Of a stretch of DNA of 64,000 nucleotides, positions 8,573 to 17,001 are shown one piece after another. The DNA is taken from contig JAHBVJ010000026.1 in the NCBI GenBank assembly GCA_019637615.1, forward strand, positions 62,001 through 126,000. The letters are read 5' to 3'. Positions within the stretch are counted from its first letter, which is position 1; each line of letters starts with the position of its first letter. The position numbers and the translations under genes were made by a program. This DNA comes from Anaerolineae bacterium (GTDB lineage Bacteria > Chloroflexota > Anaerolineae > Aggregatilineales > UBA2796). Below the pieces are notes generated by a model. It was not told the origin of the DNA. It saw only the letters and a program-made list of their open reading frames with translations, and ran no database searches.

Positions 8573-9673
8573 CTATTCGTCGTCGTCGCTGCCATCACTA
8601 CCCGGTGTGTACACGCCACCGAGTGCTTCCGTCTGATCCTTGACGTTCAACCGGTCGATGAAGCCATCTAGATCACCTTCCATCACCGCCGCGAGGTTAT
8701 AGCTGCTGTACCCGATCCGGTGATCGGTTACACGGCTCTGCGGATAATTGTAGGTGCGAATCTTTTCGCTGCGTTCGCCTGACCCAATCTGGCTGCGGCG
8801 GGTGGCGTTGGCCTCGTTGCGGACACGTTCGGCCTCGGCTTCAAATAGGCGCGCGCGCAGCACTTCCATCGCTTTGGCGAGGTTTTGCTGCTGACGGCGT
8901 TCGTCTTGCACTTCGACCACCACGTTGGTAGGAATGTGCGTAATGCGTACCGCCGACTCCGTTTTGTTCACGTGCTGCCCACCCGCGCCGCTGGATCGGA
9001 AGTAATCGATCCTGAGATCGGTGTTGTTGATCTTCACGTCCACTTCGTCGGCCTGCGCCAGCACCGCGACGGTCGCGGTGGAGGTGTGAATCCGTCCGGC
9101 CGCTTCGGTGGCGGGCACGCGCTGCACCCGATGCACGCCGCTTTCATATTTGAAGCGCGAATACGCCCCTTTACCACGCACCTCGAACGTCACCATGCTG
9201 TAGCCGCCGATCCCCGACTCACTCTGGCTGATGATCTCAGTTTTCCAACGTTTCACTTCGGCATAGCGCATATACAGCCGCAGTAGGTCTGCGGCGAACA
9301 AGCCAGCCTCGTCGCCGCCCGTCCCTGCGCGGATTTCGATGATCACGTTCTTGTCGTCGCGCTTGTCTTTAGGCACGAGCAGTGTCTTGAGCTTTTGCTC
9401 CAACTGCGGTACTTGTGTCACAAGGTTGTTGTATTCTTCCAGCGCCATCTGCCGCAGGTCGGGATCACTTTCCGCTTCGACCATCGCTTTCGCATCTTCC
9501 AATTCGGTGGTCATGCGGCGGTAGTCCCGGAAACTTGCCACGATCGGCTCGATGTCCGAGCGTTCTTGCGCCAGTTCGGTCACTTTGCTGTAATCGTTGA
9601 GCGTGGCATTATCCGCCAACAACCGTTCAATTTCTTGGTAACGAGATTCAATCCCTGCGAGTTTGTCGAACAT
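8573..9673 (-). CDS. prfA: Peptide chain release factor 1
   Basis: Recognises UAA and UAG stop codons and triggers hydrolysis of peptidyl-tRNA. The product is 366 residues, slightly longer than usual because of an acidic C-terminal tail (GSDGSDDDE). The catalytic GGQ motif is in 'SSGAGGQHVNKTESAVRITH'. The N-terminal half carries the 'EIRAGTGGDEAGLFAADLLRMY'-type signature of class I factors (seen here as 'IRAGTGGDEAGLFAADLL'). The start at 9673 has an AAGGAA Shine-Dalgarno. prmC, a frequent neighbour, is not present. Confidence 0.97.
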   Translation of the reverse strand: MFDKLAGIESRYQEIERLLADNATLNDYSKVTELAQERSDIEPIVASFRDYRRMTTELEDAKAMVEAESDPDLRQMALEEYNNLVTQVPQLEQKLKTLLVPKDKRDDKNVIIEIRAGTGGDEAGLFAADLLRLYMRYAEVKRWKTEIISQSESGIGGYSMVTFEVRGKGAYSRFKYESGVHRVQRVPATEAAGRIHTSTATVAVLAQADEVDVKINNTDLRIDYFRSSGAGGQHVNKTESAVRITHIPTNVVVEVQDERRQQQNLAKAMEVLRARLFEAEAERVRNEANATRRSQIGSGERSEKIRTYNYPQSRVTDHRIGYSSYNLAAVMEGDLDGFIDRLNVKDQTEALGGVYTPGSDGSDDDE

Positions 9674-10021
9674 GGTTCCTTCTAAATATCATCCACCGGG
9701 CGCAAGTCGGCGCTGATTAGATGAGAAATCCTACAAGAGTGGGTAAAACTGATCTCAATTGTATATCAGCTTAGGGGGCGCTGTGAACGGTCAGTAATTT
9801 ACGGCATACGGAATGCCAATTGCTGTTGCGAAAATCGCGGTTTTTCTTTATGCTATGCCACTAGGGTCTTTTCCCGCGTATGGCAACTTGACAGGCGAAT
9901 TGCGGCTGTGCTACAGTACCACGCTGGCGCATACAACCCGCCTCTCCATCAATAGCTTTCCTGTAAGCCTTACGTGGCTCTACGCGGGTGCATTTTGCAG
10001 ACAATCTTGAGGAGAACGACG
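9674..10021. other. Intergenic region between prfA and the Roadblock gene
   Basis: A 348-bp divergent intergenic region. It carries the sigma70-like promoter at 9888-9917 for the signalling operon. A plus-strand frame upstream of 10022 is open but has no codon features. No other element was seen. Confidence 0.5.
9888..9917 (+). promoter_or_regulatory. Sigma70-like promoter of the Roadblock/V4R/RR operon
   Basis: TTGACA (9888-9893), an 18-bp spacer, then TACAGT (9912-9917). The predicted transcription start is near 9924, giving a leader of about 100 nt before the TTG start codon at 10022. Confidence 0.6.
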
Positions 10022-10393
10022 TTGGCTAGGTCACGCACTGAACAACTAGTAGAACGCTTGCGAGATTTGCAGGCAACCTCGGCAGATGTGGAAGCCGCCG
10101 CTATCGTTAGCGTCGATGGTCTAACGATGGCCTCGGTAATGCCTTCTGATATTGAAGAAGATAGAGTATCCGCGATGTCCGCCGCGATGCTTTCGCTCGG
10201 TGAACGCATCTCCGGCGAGCTGGGACGCGGTGGCCTCGATACGGTGTATGTGAAAGGTCAACGCGGGTACGTCATCCTGATGTCAGTCGGGGAAGAAGCC
10301 GTTTTGACGGTGCTTGCCCGTGAACAGGCGAAGCTCGGTCTGATCTTCCTTGATATGAGCCGTGCCGCCAAAGAACTGGCAAAACTTGTCTAG
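10022..10393 (+). CDS. Roadblock/LC7 domain protein
   Basis: A 123-residue single-domain Roadblock/LC7 (MglB-like) protein. Family members dimerise and act as scaffolds or GTPase regulators. The conserved pattern is visible: 'LVERLRDLQATSADVEAAAIVSVDGLTMAS' gives the first helix and strand, and 'VLTVLAREQAKLGLIFLDMSRAAKELAKL' the last strand and helix. The start is a TTG at 10022 (product MARSRTEQ) because GAGGAG lies 7 nt before it; the upstream ATG in the same frame at 9974 has no such site. First gene of a three-gene cluster with a V4R protein (57 bp gap) and a response regulator. No small Ras-like GTPase is next to it. Confidence 0.85.
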   Translation: MARSRTEQLVERLRDLQATSADVEAAAIVSVDGLTMASVMPSDIEEDRVSAMSAAMLSLGERISGELGRGGLDTVYVKGQRGYVILMSVGEEAVLTVLAREQAKLGLIFLDMSRAAKELAKLV

Positions 10394-10450
10394 CCAGCCC
10401 ACCAGCGTTCATATCAACTCAGCAGACAATAACCTTATGGGAGGACGGTC

Positions 10451-11092
10451 GTGGCCCCTGATAAAATCATAACCCTTAGTGGGCTATATTATCCAAATAA
10501 AATCGCCCGCATCTACATCCAAGCGATGGAAGATGTGATGGGCAAGAATGGCTTGAATGCGATTCTCAATCTTGCCGGGTTGCAACAGTTTATCGATAAC
10601 TACCCGCCAGATAACCTTGAGCGCCAATTCGACTTCGCGCACTTCACCGCGCTGAATGCGGCACTGGAAGATATGTATGGGCCGCGTGGCGGGCGTGGGC
10701 TGGCCTTGCGCGCAGGGCGTGCCTGCTTTGCACAAGGCTTGAAGAACTTCGGTGCGTTGGCGGGCGTAGGTGACCTTGCCTTCAAAGTGCTGCCCCTCAG
10801 CGCCAAGCTCAAGATGGGTCTGCCCGCGATGGCGACAATCTTCACCAACTTCAGCGACCAGATCAGCGAAGTGCAAGAGCATGATGACCACTTCACCTAC
10901 ACGATCAAGCGCTGCCCTGTCTGCTTCGGGCGCACGACCGATAAGCCAGTCTGCCACGCGGCGGTCGGGTTGCTGCAAGAAGGTCTGCGCTGGGTGAGCG
11001 GCGGTCACGAATTCCGCGTGGTCGAAACGCTGTGCCATGCCAAGGGTGATGAAAACTGCATCTTTGTCGTCTATAAGGAACCCATCGGCTGA
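10451..11092 (+). CDS. V4R (4-vinyl reductase-like) domain protein
   Basis: A 213-residue protein with a C-terminal V4R domain, a heme-NO-binding-like sensor fold that binds small hydrophobic ligands. The start is GTG 10451 with GGGAGG 6 nt upstream. The N-terminal half is helical ('IARIYIQAMEDVMGKNGLN') and holds the pattern 'RGGRGLALRAGRACFAQGL' seen in this family. The C-terminal half has a cysteine pattern, CPVC, then VCHAAVGLLQEGL, then ETLCHAKGDENCIF, as expected for V4R domains that may bind metal. No DNA-binding domain is attached, so it is likely a stand-alone sensor. It sits between the Roadblock and response-regulator genes and is probably in the same operon. Confidence 0.83.
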   Translation: MAPDKIITLSGLYYPNKIARIYIQAMEDVMGKNGLNAILNLAGLQQFIDNYPPDNLERQFDFAHFTALNAALEDMYGPRGGRGLALRAGRACFAQGLKNFGALAGVGDLAFKVLPLSAKLKMGLPAMATIFTNFSDQISEVQEHDDHFTYTIKRCPVCFGRTTDKPVCHAAVGLLQEGLRWVSGGHEFRVVETLCHAKGDENCIFVVYKEPIG

Positions 11093-11160
11093 TCGCGTGA
11101 TCATCTATCTTGACGCGCAGAACGTGTAGCGAATTGATCCGCAGCGATAGGAATACCGAA

Positions 11161-12027
11161 GTGACAGAGAAAGCCCAAATCCTTATTGTCGAAGACGATC
11201 TCGACCTGTCGGAAATGCTGAATGCTTATTTCCGCGTGCAAGGCTATGAGGTGCTGACGGCGACATGGGGAGAAGATGCTGTTCGCATGAGCCAAGAATT
11301 TCCGCTCGATCTGGTGGTCTTGGACATCCGCTTGCCAGACATTGACGGCTACGAAGTTGCCCGCCGTCTGCGCAGCAACCGACGCACGCAAAATGTGCCC
11401 GTCATCTTCCTGACCGAGAAGCGCGAACGGATGGATAAGCTCACCGGTCTTGAACTCGGCGTGGTCGATTACATCACCAAACCCTTTGATATTCAAGAAC
11501 TACGTCTGCGCGTGCGCAATACGCTGCGGCGCGCCGAGCAGACCGCGCTGACCAATCCGGTGACAAACCTCTCCGAAGGTCCGCTCATCGATGAAAAGCT
11601 GCGCGACATGCTTTTTCAGGTATCCAATTGGGGCGTGCTGTCCATCGCCATCGACGGCCTTGATAAGTTCCGCGAACTGTACGGCTTTGTCGCAGCGGAT
11701 GACGTGATGCGCGCCGTGACGCTGATGATGAACAACGCCATCCGCGAAGTTGGCAACGAAAGCGACTTCATCGGACATCTCGGCCCGCACGAATTCGTGA
11801 TCATCACCGATAATGCCAAACTCGCCACCATCCGCGAACGCATCGAAGTGCGCATCAAGCAGTCGATGGAGTACTTCTATCCGCTCAAAGATCGCGAAAA
11901 GGCGCGCCAAGCCATGCTAGAAAATCGGCTGCGGCTGCTCGTCTCGCAGGTGGTAGAAAAAGATGGCAACTTCGAAACCGTCGATTCGCTCAAGGAAGCC
12001 ATCGTCAAAAGCCGTGTCGTGAAGTAG
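11161..12027 (+). CDS. Response regulator with degenerate GGDEF-like output domain
   Basis: A 288-residue two-domain signalling protein. The start is GTG 11161 (MTEKAQILIVEDD) with AGGAA 7 nt upstream. Residues 1-130 are a receiver domain with acidic pair 'EDD', phospho-acceptor Asp in 'LVVLDIRLPDIDG', Thr in 'IFLTEK' and Lys in 'YITKPFD'. Residues ~150-280 resemble a GGDEF domain ('VLSIAIDGLDKFRELYGFVAADDVMRAV' fits the metal-binding start). The active-site loop, however, reads GPHEF instead of GGDEF, so diguanylate cyclase activity is unlikely. It may bind nucleotide or partners instead. No histidine kinase gene is adjacent. The terminator at 12142-12172 follows. Confidence 0.87.
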   Translation: MTEKAQILIVEDDLDLSEMLNAYFRVQGYEVLTATWGEDAVRMSQEFPLDLVVLDIRLPDIDGYEVARRLRSNRRTQNVPVIFLTEKRERMDKLTGLELGVVDYITKPFDIQELRLRVRNTLRRAEQTALTNPVTNLSEGPLIDEKLRDMLFQVSNWGVLSIAIDGLDKFRELYGFVAADDVMRAVTLMMNNAIREVGNESDFIGHLGPHEFVIITDNAKLATIRERIEVRIKQSMEYFYPLKDREKARQAMLENRLRLLVSQVVEKDGNFETVDSLKEAIVKSRVVK

Positions 12028-12141
12028 CACAACCGCCGCCCCGACGCCGTATCTTACTTGCTTTTATCCCATGTAATTAGACTTAACTTTTTAACACCGA
12101 AGCCGACCGTACTTATCTCCTCGCTTCAACCCGACATCTCC

Positions 12142-12172
12142 AAGCCGAAGGATCGCTCCCTCGGCTTTTTTA
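12142..12172 (+). terminator. Terminator after the response regulator
   Basis: Stem AAGCCGA / TCGGCTT (12142-12148, 12161-12167) followed by TTTTTATT: a classic intrinsic terminator that closes the signalling operon before the TIR gene. Confidence 0.8.
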
Positions 12173-12237
12173 TTGTTTGATTGACCTGCAATTTATTACC
12201 ACGCATAATTATGTTGTTTGATGTAATGGGAGGGTAC

Positions 12238-14643
12238 ATGCGGCTGTTCCTGAGTTATTCGCACAAAGACATAGATCGTGTCAAGGTGCTACAAGTAGCC
12301 CTCAACACGATGGGGCACACTGCCGTGCGTGATGAAGACTTTATGCGCGGGGATGCCAAATGGCGTGATCAGATCGAGCGCATCATCCGCACGCACGACG
12401 CTGTGATCTATGCCATCAGCCCCGCCGCCATCAAATCCCCCGAAGTACGCGACGAAATCGAGAAGGCCAACAAGTACCACAAGCCGATTTTGCATGTCAA
12501 GGTCGCTCCGTTCGATGATCCCGCCGAGCCACTGCCCAACGCATTGACCCAGTTCCACATCATCGATGCGACGGATGGCGTCACTGATCAAGTAAAAGCC
12601 ACCCTCAGCCGCGATTTAGCGAGAATCGTCAATGACCGTCTGCTGCGCCGTGTTACGCAAACCGTCGCTGCCTTGCTAGTGATTGCAGCCGTAGGCATAT
12701 TGAGCCTGTTTGCCGCCCGCAATATGCTTCCCGTCGCCATGCAAGCTACGCTCGGCTGGCTGACCTTCACCCCGACGCCAACTACTACACCAACTGTGAC
12801 AACCACCCCGACGGCAACAAATACCTCCACCGTCACCCATACACCAACTAACACCCCGACTGCCACACCAACCTTTCTGGCGACTGGCAATCCAACGGCG
12901 GATGATGTACTACTCATCATGACTGATTTAGAAAAGATAACTGCTTGTACAACTGATCTGGAACAGGCCGTGGAAGCCAAAGTTAAAAGTGCTGTGACGC
13001 AAACCAGAGGAGCCAGATATGCCCGCTTCCACACCATCGTATCCGACGAAGATACTGCGCAAAGCCTAAGTGCTCAGTGGAACGCTGTCATCGTCATTTG
13101 GGGAACGTGTGATGATGTCGCAGTAAAGTTGAACTACACGCTCAACAGCAAAGAACTTGGCAGACTGGATGGATTACACCAACAGGCTCGAAACGTTACG
13201 GAAGACGAACTTAAAACAGTGGGAGGGCAATCACTCCGGTTACTGAAGAGTTGGATTAATGATAATCAAGGCCCAGAGTATGTATTGAATTTCGTCAGTG
13301 CCCAGTTAGCGTATTTTTCAAGTGATTTTGATTCCGCATTAAACGGGCTAAACACCACGATCATTTTGGGTGAAAAAATCGCAAAAGGCGATCTTGAAAA
13401 TGCCCGACTCTTACAGCTTGACACCGCCTATTTCTTTCGTGGATTAATTTGGGGCAAAATTAAAAATGATCTCAATGCATCACGCGCCGATTATGATCGT
13501 GGAATTAGAATCAACCCACAAAGTGCTCAAGCATATGAGAATCGCGGTCTTGCTAAACTTATGCTCGGTGACTTTGAAAGCGCACTACAAGACTATAACC
13601 GGGCCATTCAAATTAACCCAGATGACGCATCAGCTTACAACGGACGTGGTCTTGCCAAGTATGGTTTAGGTGACAAGCAAGGGGCGATACAAGATTATGA
13701 CAAGGCCATCCAGCTTGACCCACTACATGCAACAGCCTACGCGAATCGCGGTAGTATCAAACTGGATTCAGGTGACAAGCAAGGGGCGATACAAGATTAT
13801 GACAAGGCCATCCGGCTTGACCCGCTGTTAGTAAATGCCTATTACAATCGTGGTCGTGCCAAATCTGACCTTGGTGACCTACAGGGTGCAATTCAAGATT
13901 ATGATCAAGCAATTCGACTCAATCCACAGCTTGCACTTGCCTATAATAATCGTGGTAACGCTAAATCTGACCTTGGTGACCTACAAGGTGCAATTCAAGA
14001 TTATGACAAGGCCATCCAGCTTGACCCACAACTAGTTATAGCCTACAACAACCGTGGCGTCGTCAGATACGCTCTTGGCGATATACAGGGCGCAATTCAA
14101 GATTTTGATTATGCCATTCGACTCGATCCAAACGATGTAGAGGCTTACACTAATCGCGGTTATCTCAAGTCTAAGCTTGGTGACCTGCAGGGTGCAATTC
14201 AAGATTATGACAAGGCCATCAAGATCAATCCAGAGTTCCTTCAAGCCTACATTAATCGTGGTAGTGCTAAATCTGCTCTAGGTGACTTGAACGGTGGTAT
14301 CCAAGATTACGACAAGGCTATCAAACTCAACCCACAAAATGCTATCGTATACGATGCACGCGGTTGGAACAAAAATCAAATCGGCGACGCACCAGGCGCA
14401 ATCCAAGATTACGACAAGGCTATCCAACTCAACCCACGAGATGCTTGGGCATACTATAATCGCGGATTAGCATATAAACAACTAATGAAGTACGATACAG
14501 CCCTTGCAGATTTCCGCAAGTACGTCGAACTTGTCCCTGACGATCCCGACGGCCCAGCACGCATCAAGGAACTCGAAGCGATACTGACGCCCCAACCAAC
14601 GATCCCGTTTTCACGCCCACCGAAACCGTCCGCCACGCCGTAA
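12238..14643 (+). CDS. Membrane TIR-domain protein with TPR repeats
   Basis: An 801-residue protein. The start is ATG 12238 (MRLFLSYSHKD) with GGGAGGG just upstream. Residues 1-~135 are a TIR domain: 'FLSYSHKD', 'RDEDFMRGDAKW', and 'SPEVRDEIEKA', whose Glu (about residue 73) matches the catalytic Glu of NAD-cleaving TIRs. One membrane segment follows ('VAALLVIAAVGILSLFAA', ~145-165), then a Thr/Pro linker and a ~200-residue region with 'ARYARFHTIVSDEDTA' that I do not recognise. Ten 34-residue TPR units end the protein (13531-14550). The topology implies a cytoplasmic TIR and external TPRs. Likely a signalling or defence protein. It stands between two terminators, so it is probably transcribed alone. 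Confidence 0.85.
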   Translation: MRLFLSYSHKDIDRVKVLQVALNTMGHTAVRDEDFMRGDAKWRDQIERIIRTHDAVIYAISPAAIKSPEVRDEIEKANKYHKPILHVKVAPFDDPAEPLPNALTQFHIIDATDGVTDQVKATLSRDLARIVNDRLLRRVTQTVAALLVIAAVGILSLFAARNMLPVAMQATLGWLTFTPTPTTTPTVTTTPTATNTSTVTHTPTNTPTATPTFLATGNPTADDVLLIMTDLEKITACTTDLEQAVEAKVKSAVTQTRGARYARFHTIVSDEDTAQSLSAQWNAVIVIWGTCDDVAVKLNYTLNSKELGRLDGLHQQARNVTEDELKTVGGQSLRLLKSWINDNQGPEYVLNFVSAQLAYFSSDFDSALNGLNTTIILGEKIAKGDLENARLLQLDTAYFFRGLIWGKIKNDLNASRADYDRGIRINPQSAQAYENRGLAKLMLGDFESALQDYNRAIQINPDDASAYNGRGLAKYGLGDKQGAIQDYDKAIQLDPLHATAYANRGSIKLDSGDKQGAIQDYDKAIRLDPLLVNAYYNRGRAKSDLGDLQGAIQDYDQAIRLNPQLALAYNNRGNAKSDLGDLQGAIQDYDKAIQLDPQLVIAYNNRGVVRYALGDIQGAIQDFDYAIRLDPNDVEAYTNRGYLKSKLGDLQGAIQDYDKAIKINPEFLQAYINRGSAKSALGDLNGGIQDYDKAIKLNPQNAIVYDARGWNKNQIGDAPGAIQDYDKAIQLNPRDAWAYYNRGLAYKQLMKYDTALADFRKYVELVPDDPDGPARIKELEAILTPQPTIPFSRPPKPSATP
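13531..14550 (+). repeat. Ten tandem 102-bp TPR-coding repeats
   Basis: Ten consecutive units of exactly 102 bp (34 codons). Units 2-9 keep the core 'GAIQDYDKAI' or a close variant, and neighbouring units share long runs of identical DNA (for example around 13677-13813 and 13861-14020). The low silent divergence suggests recent expansion or ongoing gene conversion. Confidence 0.9.
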
Positions 14644-14670
14644 TTGCCGCGCCGTGTTCCGCCCGATCTC

Positions 14671-14703
14671 AGCCCGTCCAAAAAATGAGACGGGCTTTTC
14701 TTC
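14671..14703 (+). terminator. Terminator after the TIR-TPR gene
   Basis: Stem AGCCCGTC / GACGGGCT (14671-14678, 14689-14696) with an A-rich loop, then TTTTCTTCG. Confidence 0.8.
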
Positions 14704-14705
14704 GT

Positions 14706-14739
14706 CTTTACTTAGCACTAAGGACTAAGCAGTCAGCAC
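14706..14739. repeat. Heptad interspersed repeat, copy A
   Basis: Heptamers of the type ACTWAGS: CTTTACTTAGCACTAAGG then ACTAAGCAGTCAGCAC. It shares its core with copies at 16940, 41177 (inverted) and 62704. This copy overlaps the last codons and stop (TAG) of the minus-strand SnoaL-like gene. Confidence 0.7.
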
Positions 14740-15186
14740 GCCTATCGGTGCCGCTGCCGCCTCGCTAACGCCTTGTTCCGCCATCCGATTCAACGCCAGC
14801 ACCAGCTTGTGCGTATCCTCGAAAATGATGTCCTCCACGATCTTGCCCCAACGCAGCCGCACAAACTGCATGGCCTGATTCTGATACGGCTGCCCATCGC
14901 GCATCGTCGCCCGTACTGTGAACTGCGTTGTCGCCGTCGTGTTCCACGGCCACCCGCTCACCGTTACACTGCGCACCTCGAACTGAATGCCGGGGAAAAT
15001 CCGATACAGCCGCGCGAACCACTGGCTTACTTGTGCCTTCGTGCGGCACTCGCCGCCCATCGCGTGATCGCCCGAAAACGAGAAATATACATCCTCCGCG
15101 AACAATTCCACCGCTGCTTGATAATTTCCCTTGCTCATCTCACGGAACCCCTGCCGTACCTTTTGCTCAACAATTGCGTGATACAT
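14725..15186 (-). CDS. SnoaL/NTF2-like protein
   Basis: A 153-residue protein of the nuclear transport factor 2/SnoaL-like fold. The first helices ('KVRQGFREMSKGNYQAAVELFAEDV'), the 'TKAQVSQWFARLYRIFPGI' helix and the strand 'VRLRWGKIVEDIIFEDTHKL' follow the usual order. Members include small isomerases, hydrolases and stress proteins; the substrate is unknown. Its AGGAGG ribosome site overlaps the stop codon of the PadR gene 12 bp upstream, so the two are translationally linked. The last four residues and the stop come from an interspersed heptad repeat, so the native C terminus may have been altered. Confidence 0.82.
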   Translation of the reverse strand: MYHAIVEQKVRQGFREMSKGNYQAAVELFAEDVYFSFSGDHAMGGECRTKAQVSQWFARLYRIFPGIQFEVRSVTVSGWPWNTTATTQFTVRATMRDGQPYQNQAMQFVRLRWGKIVEDIIFEDTHKLVLALNRMAEQGVSEAAAAPIGVLTA

Positions 15187-15198
15187 CTTGTGTGCCTC

Positions 15199-15783
15199 CT
15201 ACTCGTGTGAACTTGCCTCGTGTACCCCTTGTTCCTTCGCCCTCTGCTCCAGCGTGCGGATCGCGCTCTCTGCCCACTGCACATCAAAACGCGCCTTCTG
15301 GATGCCATAATCCAGCGTCAGCATCCAGTACGCCAAATCATCCGCTGCGTCGAATTCTATGGCATAGCGCGCCCCACCCGACGCCACATTCGTCTCGTAA
15401 TTCTCGATCAGCGCTTGCATGACCCTGATACGCTCCTCTAACAGGTGTTGCAGCGATTGCACATCCGCCTCCGCGCCGAAGAATAACTGACCTAACCAGC
15501 CCTCATGCAGGGTCGGGATCGGCTGCGGCGCTACGATCCAGCGGTGTAGTTCTGCCCGCCCTTGCTCCGTCAGGTGATAGATTTTCTTGTCAGGGGCGTC
15601 TTCTTGCGCGACATGCTCAATCCCTACCCAACCTTGCTCGTGCAGCTTGTGTAACGCACGATAAATCTGGCTTTGCTCGGTATTCCAGAAATGCTGCACC
15701 GAGGCTTGAAACGCCTTATTCAGGTCATAACCGGACAGCCCGCGATAGCTCAAAATGCCCAGAATCATGTGTGGCAGCGACAT
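15199..15783 (-). CDS. PadR family transcriptional regulator
   Basis: A 194-residue winged-helix repressor. The N-terminal PadR domain shows 'HMILGILSYRGLSGYDLNKAF', 'QIYRALHKLHEQGWVGIEH' and the wing 'KKIYHLTEQGRAELHRWI'. The C-terminal half is the coiled-coil dimerisation region of the Vir_act_alpha_C type ('GQLFFGAEADVQSLQHLLEER'). Family members usually sense small phenolics, drugs or metabolites and repress their own operon. It is followed directly by the SnoaL-like gene, its probable regulated partner. The AT-rich stretch 15784-15860 upstream is the likely operator/promoter region. Confidence 0.92.
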   Translation of the reverse strand: MSLPHMILGILSYRGLSGYDLNKAFQASVQHFWNTEQSQIYRALHKLHEQGWVGIEHVAQEDAPDKKIYHLTEQGRAELHRWIVAPQPIPTLHEGWLGQLFFGAEADVQSLQHLLEERIRVMQALIENYETNVASGGARYAIEFDAADDLAYWMLTLDYGIQKARFDVQWAESAIRTLEQRAKEQGVHEASSHE

Positions 15784-16149
15784 TGACGATTTATATCCGC
15801 AATTACATATATAGGTATTTGCATATAGTATTCCATTTCCCCTCTTATGCCAAGAAATCTTTACAAAAATTTTATAAAACGAAAAGATGCAACTAAGCCA
15901 AGGTCTATCTCGCTGTTTCCATGCTCCGAGGTGAACAATTCAAGCTGGAAGTTATGGTTGATCGCACCGCCGTACGCAAATGCTTTTCCGTTGCGACAAC
16001 AAGCCGGCAACTAGCGAGCTTTTCTGCATTTCGACTGTGTCCACATGACATTTCGCGCTACTGAATCTTTCGGATTGGCTCTTCGCACTATTTTTAAGGG
16101 AGTCTGGTACAATGGCGGTCAGTACGGTGTTCTGAATTAGAGTAGGTTC
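15784..16149. other. Divergent intergenic region padR / rsmG
   Basis: 366 bp without a convincing gene. The part next to the PadR gene (15790-15895) is very AT-rich (runs such as ACATATATAGGTATTTGC), fitting a promoter with a PadR site, but I could not define a clean palindrome. A TACAAT at 16108-16113 could be the -10 of rsmG, without a good -35. Confidence 0.4.
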
Positions 16150-16869
16150 ATGCCGCTTATTGAATTGCCACAAGCCGTCCGCCAACTGCTCGGCTTGGAG
16201 CTAACTGCCGACCAACAAGCCGCTTTTGATCGCTATATGCAAGAGCTTGTCGAGTGGAATGAGCAGCGCGCCAACCTGACCGCCATTATCGAGCCGTTAG
16301 CAGTCGAGATGCGGCATTTTCTAGACTCGCTCTCGATCCTCAAAATCGTCCCCATGACGGCTGGCCTCAAAGTAATCGATGTTGGTACGGGGGCGGGGTT
16401 CCCCGGTTTGCCCTTGCGCATCGTCACGCCTTCGATCAAGATGGCCCTGATGGAAGCCACGGGCAAGAAAGCTCAGTTCTTGGAACATGTCTGCACCCAG
16501 CTCAAGCTTAACAATGTCAAGGTCGTCCATGCCCGCGCTGAAGACGCCGGACAAGACCTCGCTCATCGGGAACAATACGATCTCGTCGTTGCACGTTCCG
16601 TCGCGCACATGCCCATTTTGATGGAGTATCTGCTGCCCTTATGCAAGATCGGCGGGCAAATCATCGCTATGAAAGGCGAAAGTGCCGCCGCCGAAGCCCG
16701 CCTAGCGGAGAACGCCATGCGCATCTTGGGCGGTCGGCTCTCGCGCATCGTGCCTATCGAACTGCCGCACGTCGCAGAAACGCACTATCTTGTCCTGATC
16801 GACAAAATCGCCGCCACGCCGGGGCGCTATCCGCGCAAACCCGGTTTGCCATCCAAAAACCCGTTATGA
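16150..16869 (+). CDS. rsmG: 16S rRNA (guanine527-N7)-methyltransferase
   Basis: Methylates N7 of G527 in the 530 loop of 16S rRNA using SAM; loss gives low-level streptomycin resistance in many bacteria. The 239-residue product has normal length. It shows the N-terminal 'YMQELVEWNEQRANLTAI' signature, the SAM loop 'VIDVGTGAGFPGLPL' and the later 'YDLVVARSVAHMPILMEYLLPL' and 'GGQIIAMKG' motifs. The start ATG 16150 has a weak TAGGT site. It is followed after 132 bp (with heptad repeat copy B) by the TyrA-like gene. The usual partners mnmG, parA and parB are not here. Confidence 0.95.
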   Translation: MPLIELPQAVRQLLGLELTADQQAAFDRYMQELVEWNEQRANLTAIIEPLAVEMRHFLDSLSILKIVPMTAGLKVIDVGTGAGFPGLPLRIVTPSIKMALMEATGKKAQFLEHVCTQLKLNNVKVVHARAEDAGQDLAHREQYDLVVARSVAHMPILMEYLLPLCKIGGQIIAMKGESAAAEARLAENAMRILGGRLSRIVPIELPHVAETHYLVLIDKIAATPGRYPRKPGLPSKNPL

Positions 16870-16939
16870 ACTACACTTTTTGTGGTAACCAGAATGCGTT
16901 CCTCTTACTATCTTTAGCAACCACAGTCTCATGCGTTGT

Positions 16940-16986
16940 CTTTACTAAGCACTCAGGACTTAGCACTTAGCACTACTGTTAGCACT
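16940..16986. repeat. Heptad interspersed repeat, copy B
   Basis: The best copy: CTTTACTAAGC, ACTCAGG, ACTTAGC, ACTTAGC, ACTACTG, TTAGCACT, a 7-bp periodic repeat. It lies between rsmG and the TyrA-like gene and ends 6 bp before the Shine-Dalgarno of the latter. Confidence 0.75.
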
Positions 16987-17001
16987 ATCTTCGAGGGAAA
17001 C

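Noticed and set aside
10484..11104. 206-codon frame antisense to the V4R gene
   Set aside because: Shadow; the plus-strand product has the V4R Cys pattern and a good ribosome site.
13531..14550. Regular direct repeats considered as a possible CRISPR array
   Set aside because: Period is exactly 102 bp with no spacers, and the sequence encodes TPR units in frame.
16936..17001. N-terminal extension of the TyrA-like protein
   Set aside because: These codons come from the heptad repeat; the ribosome site is at 16993.
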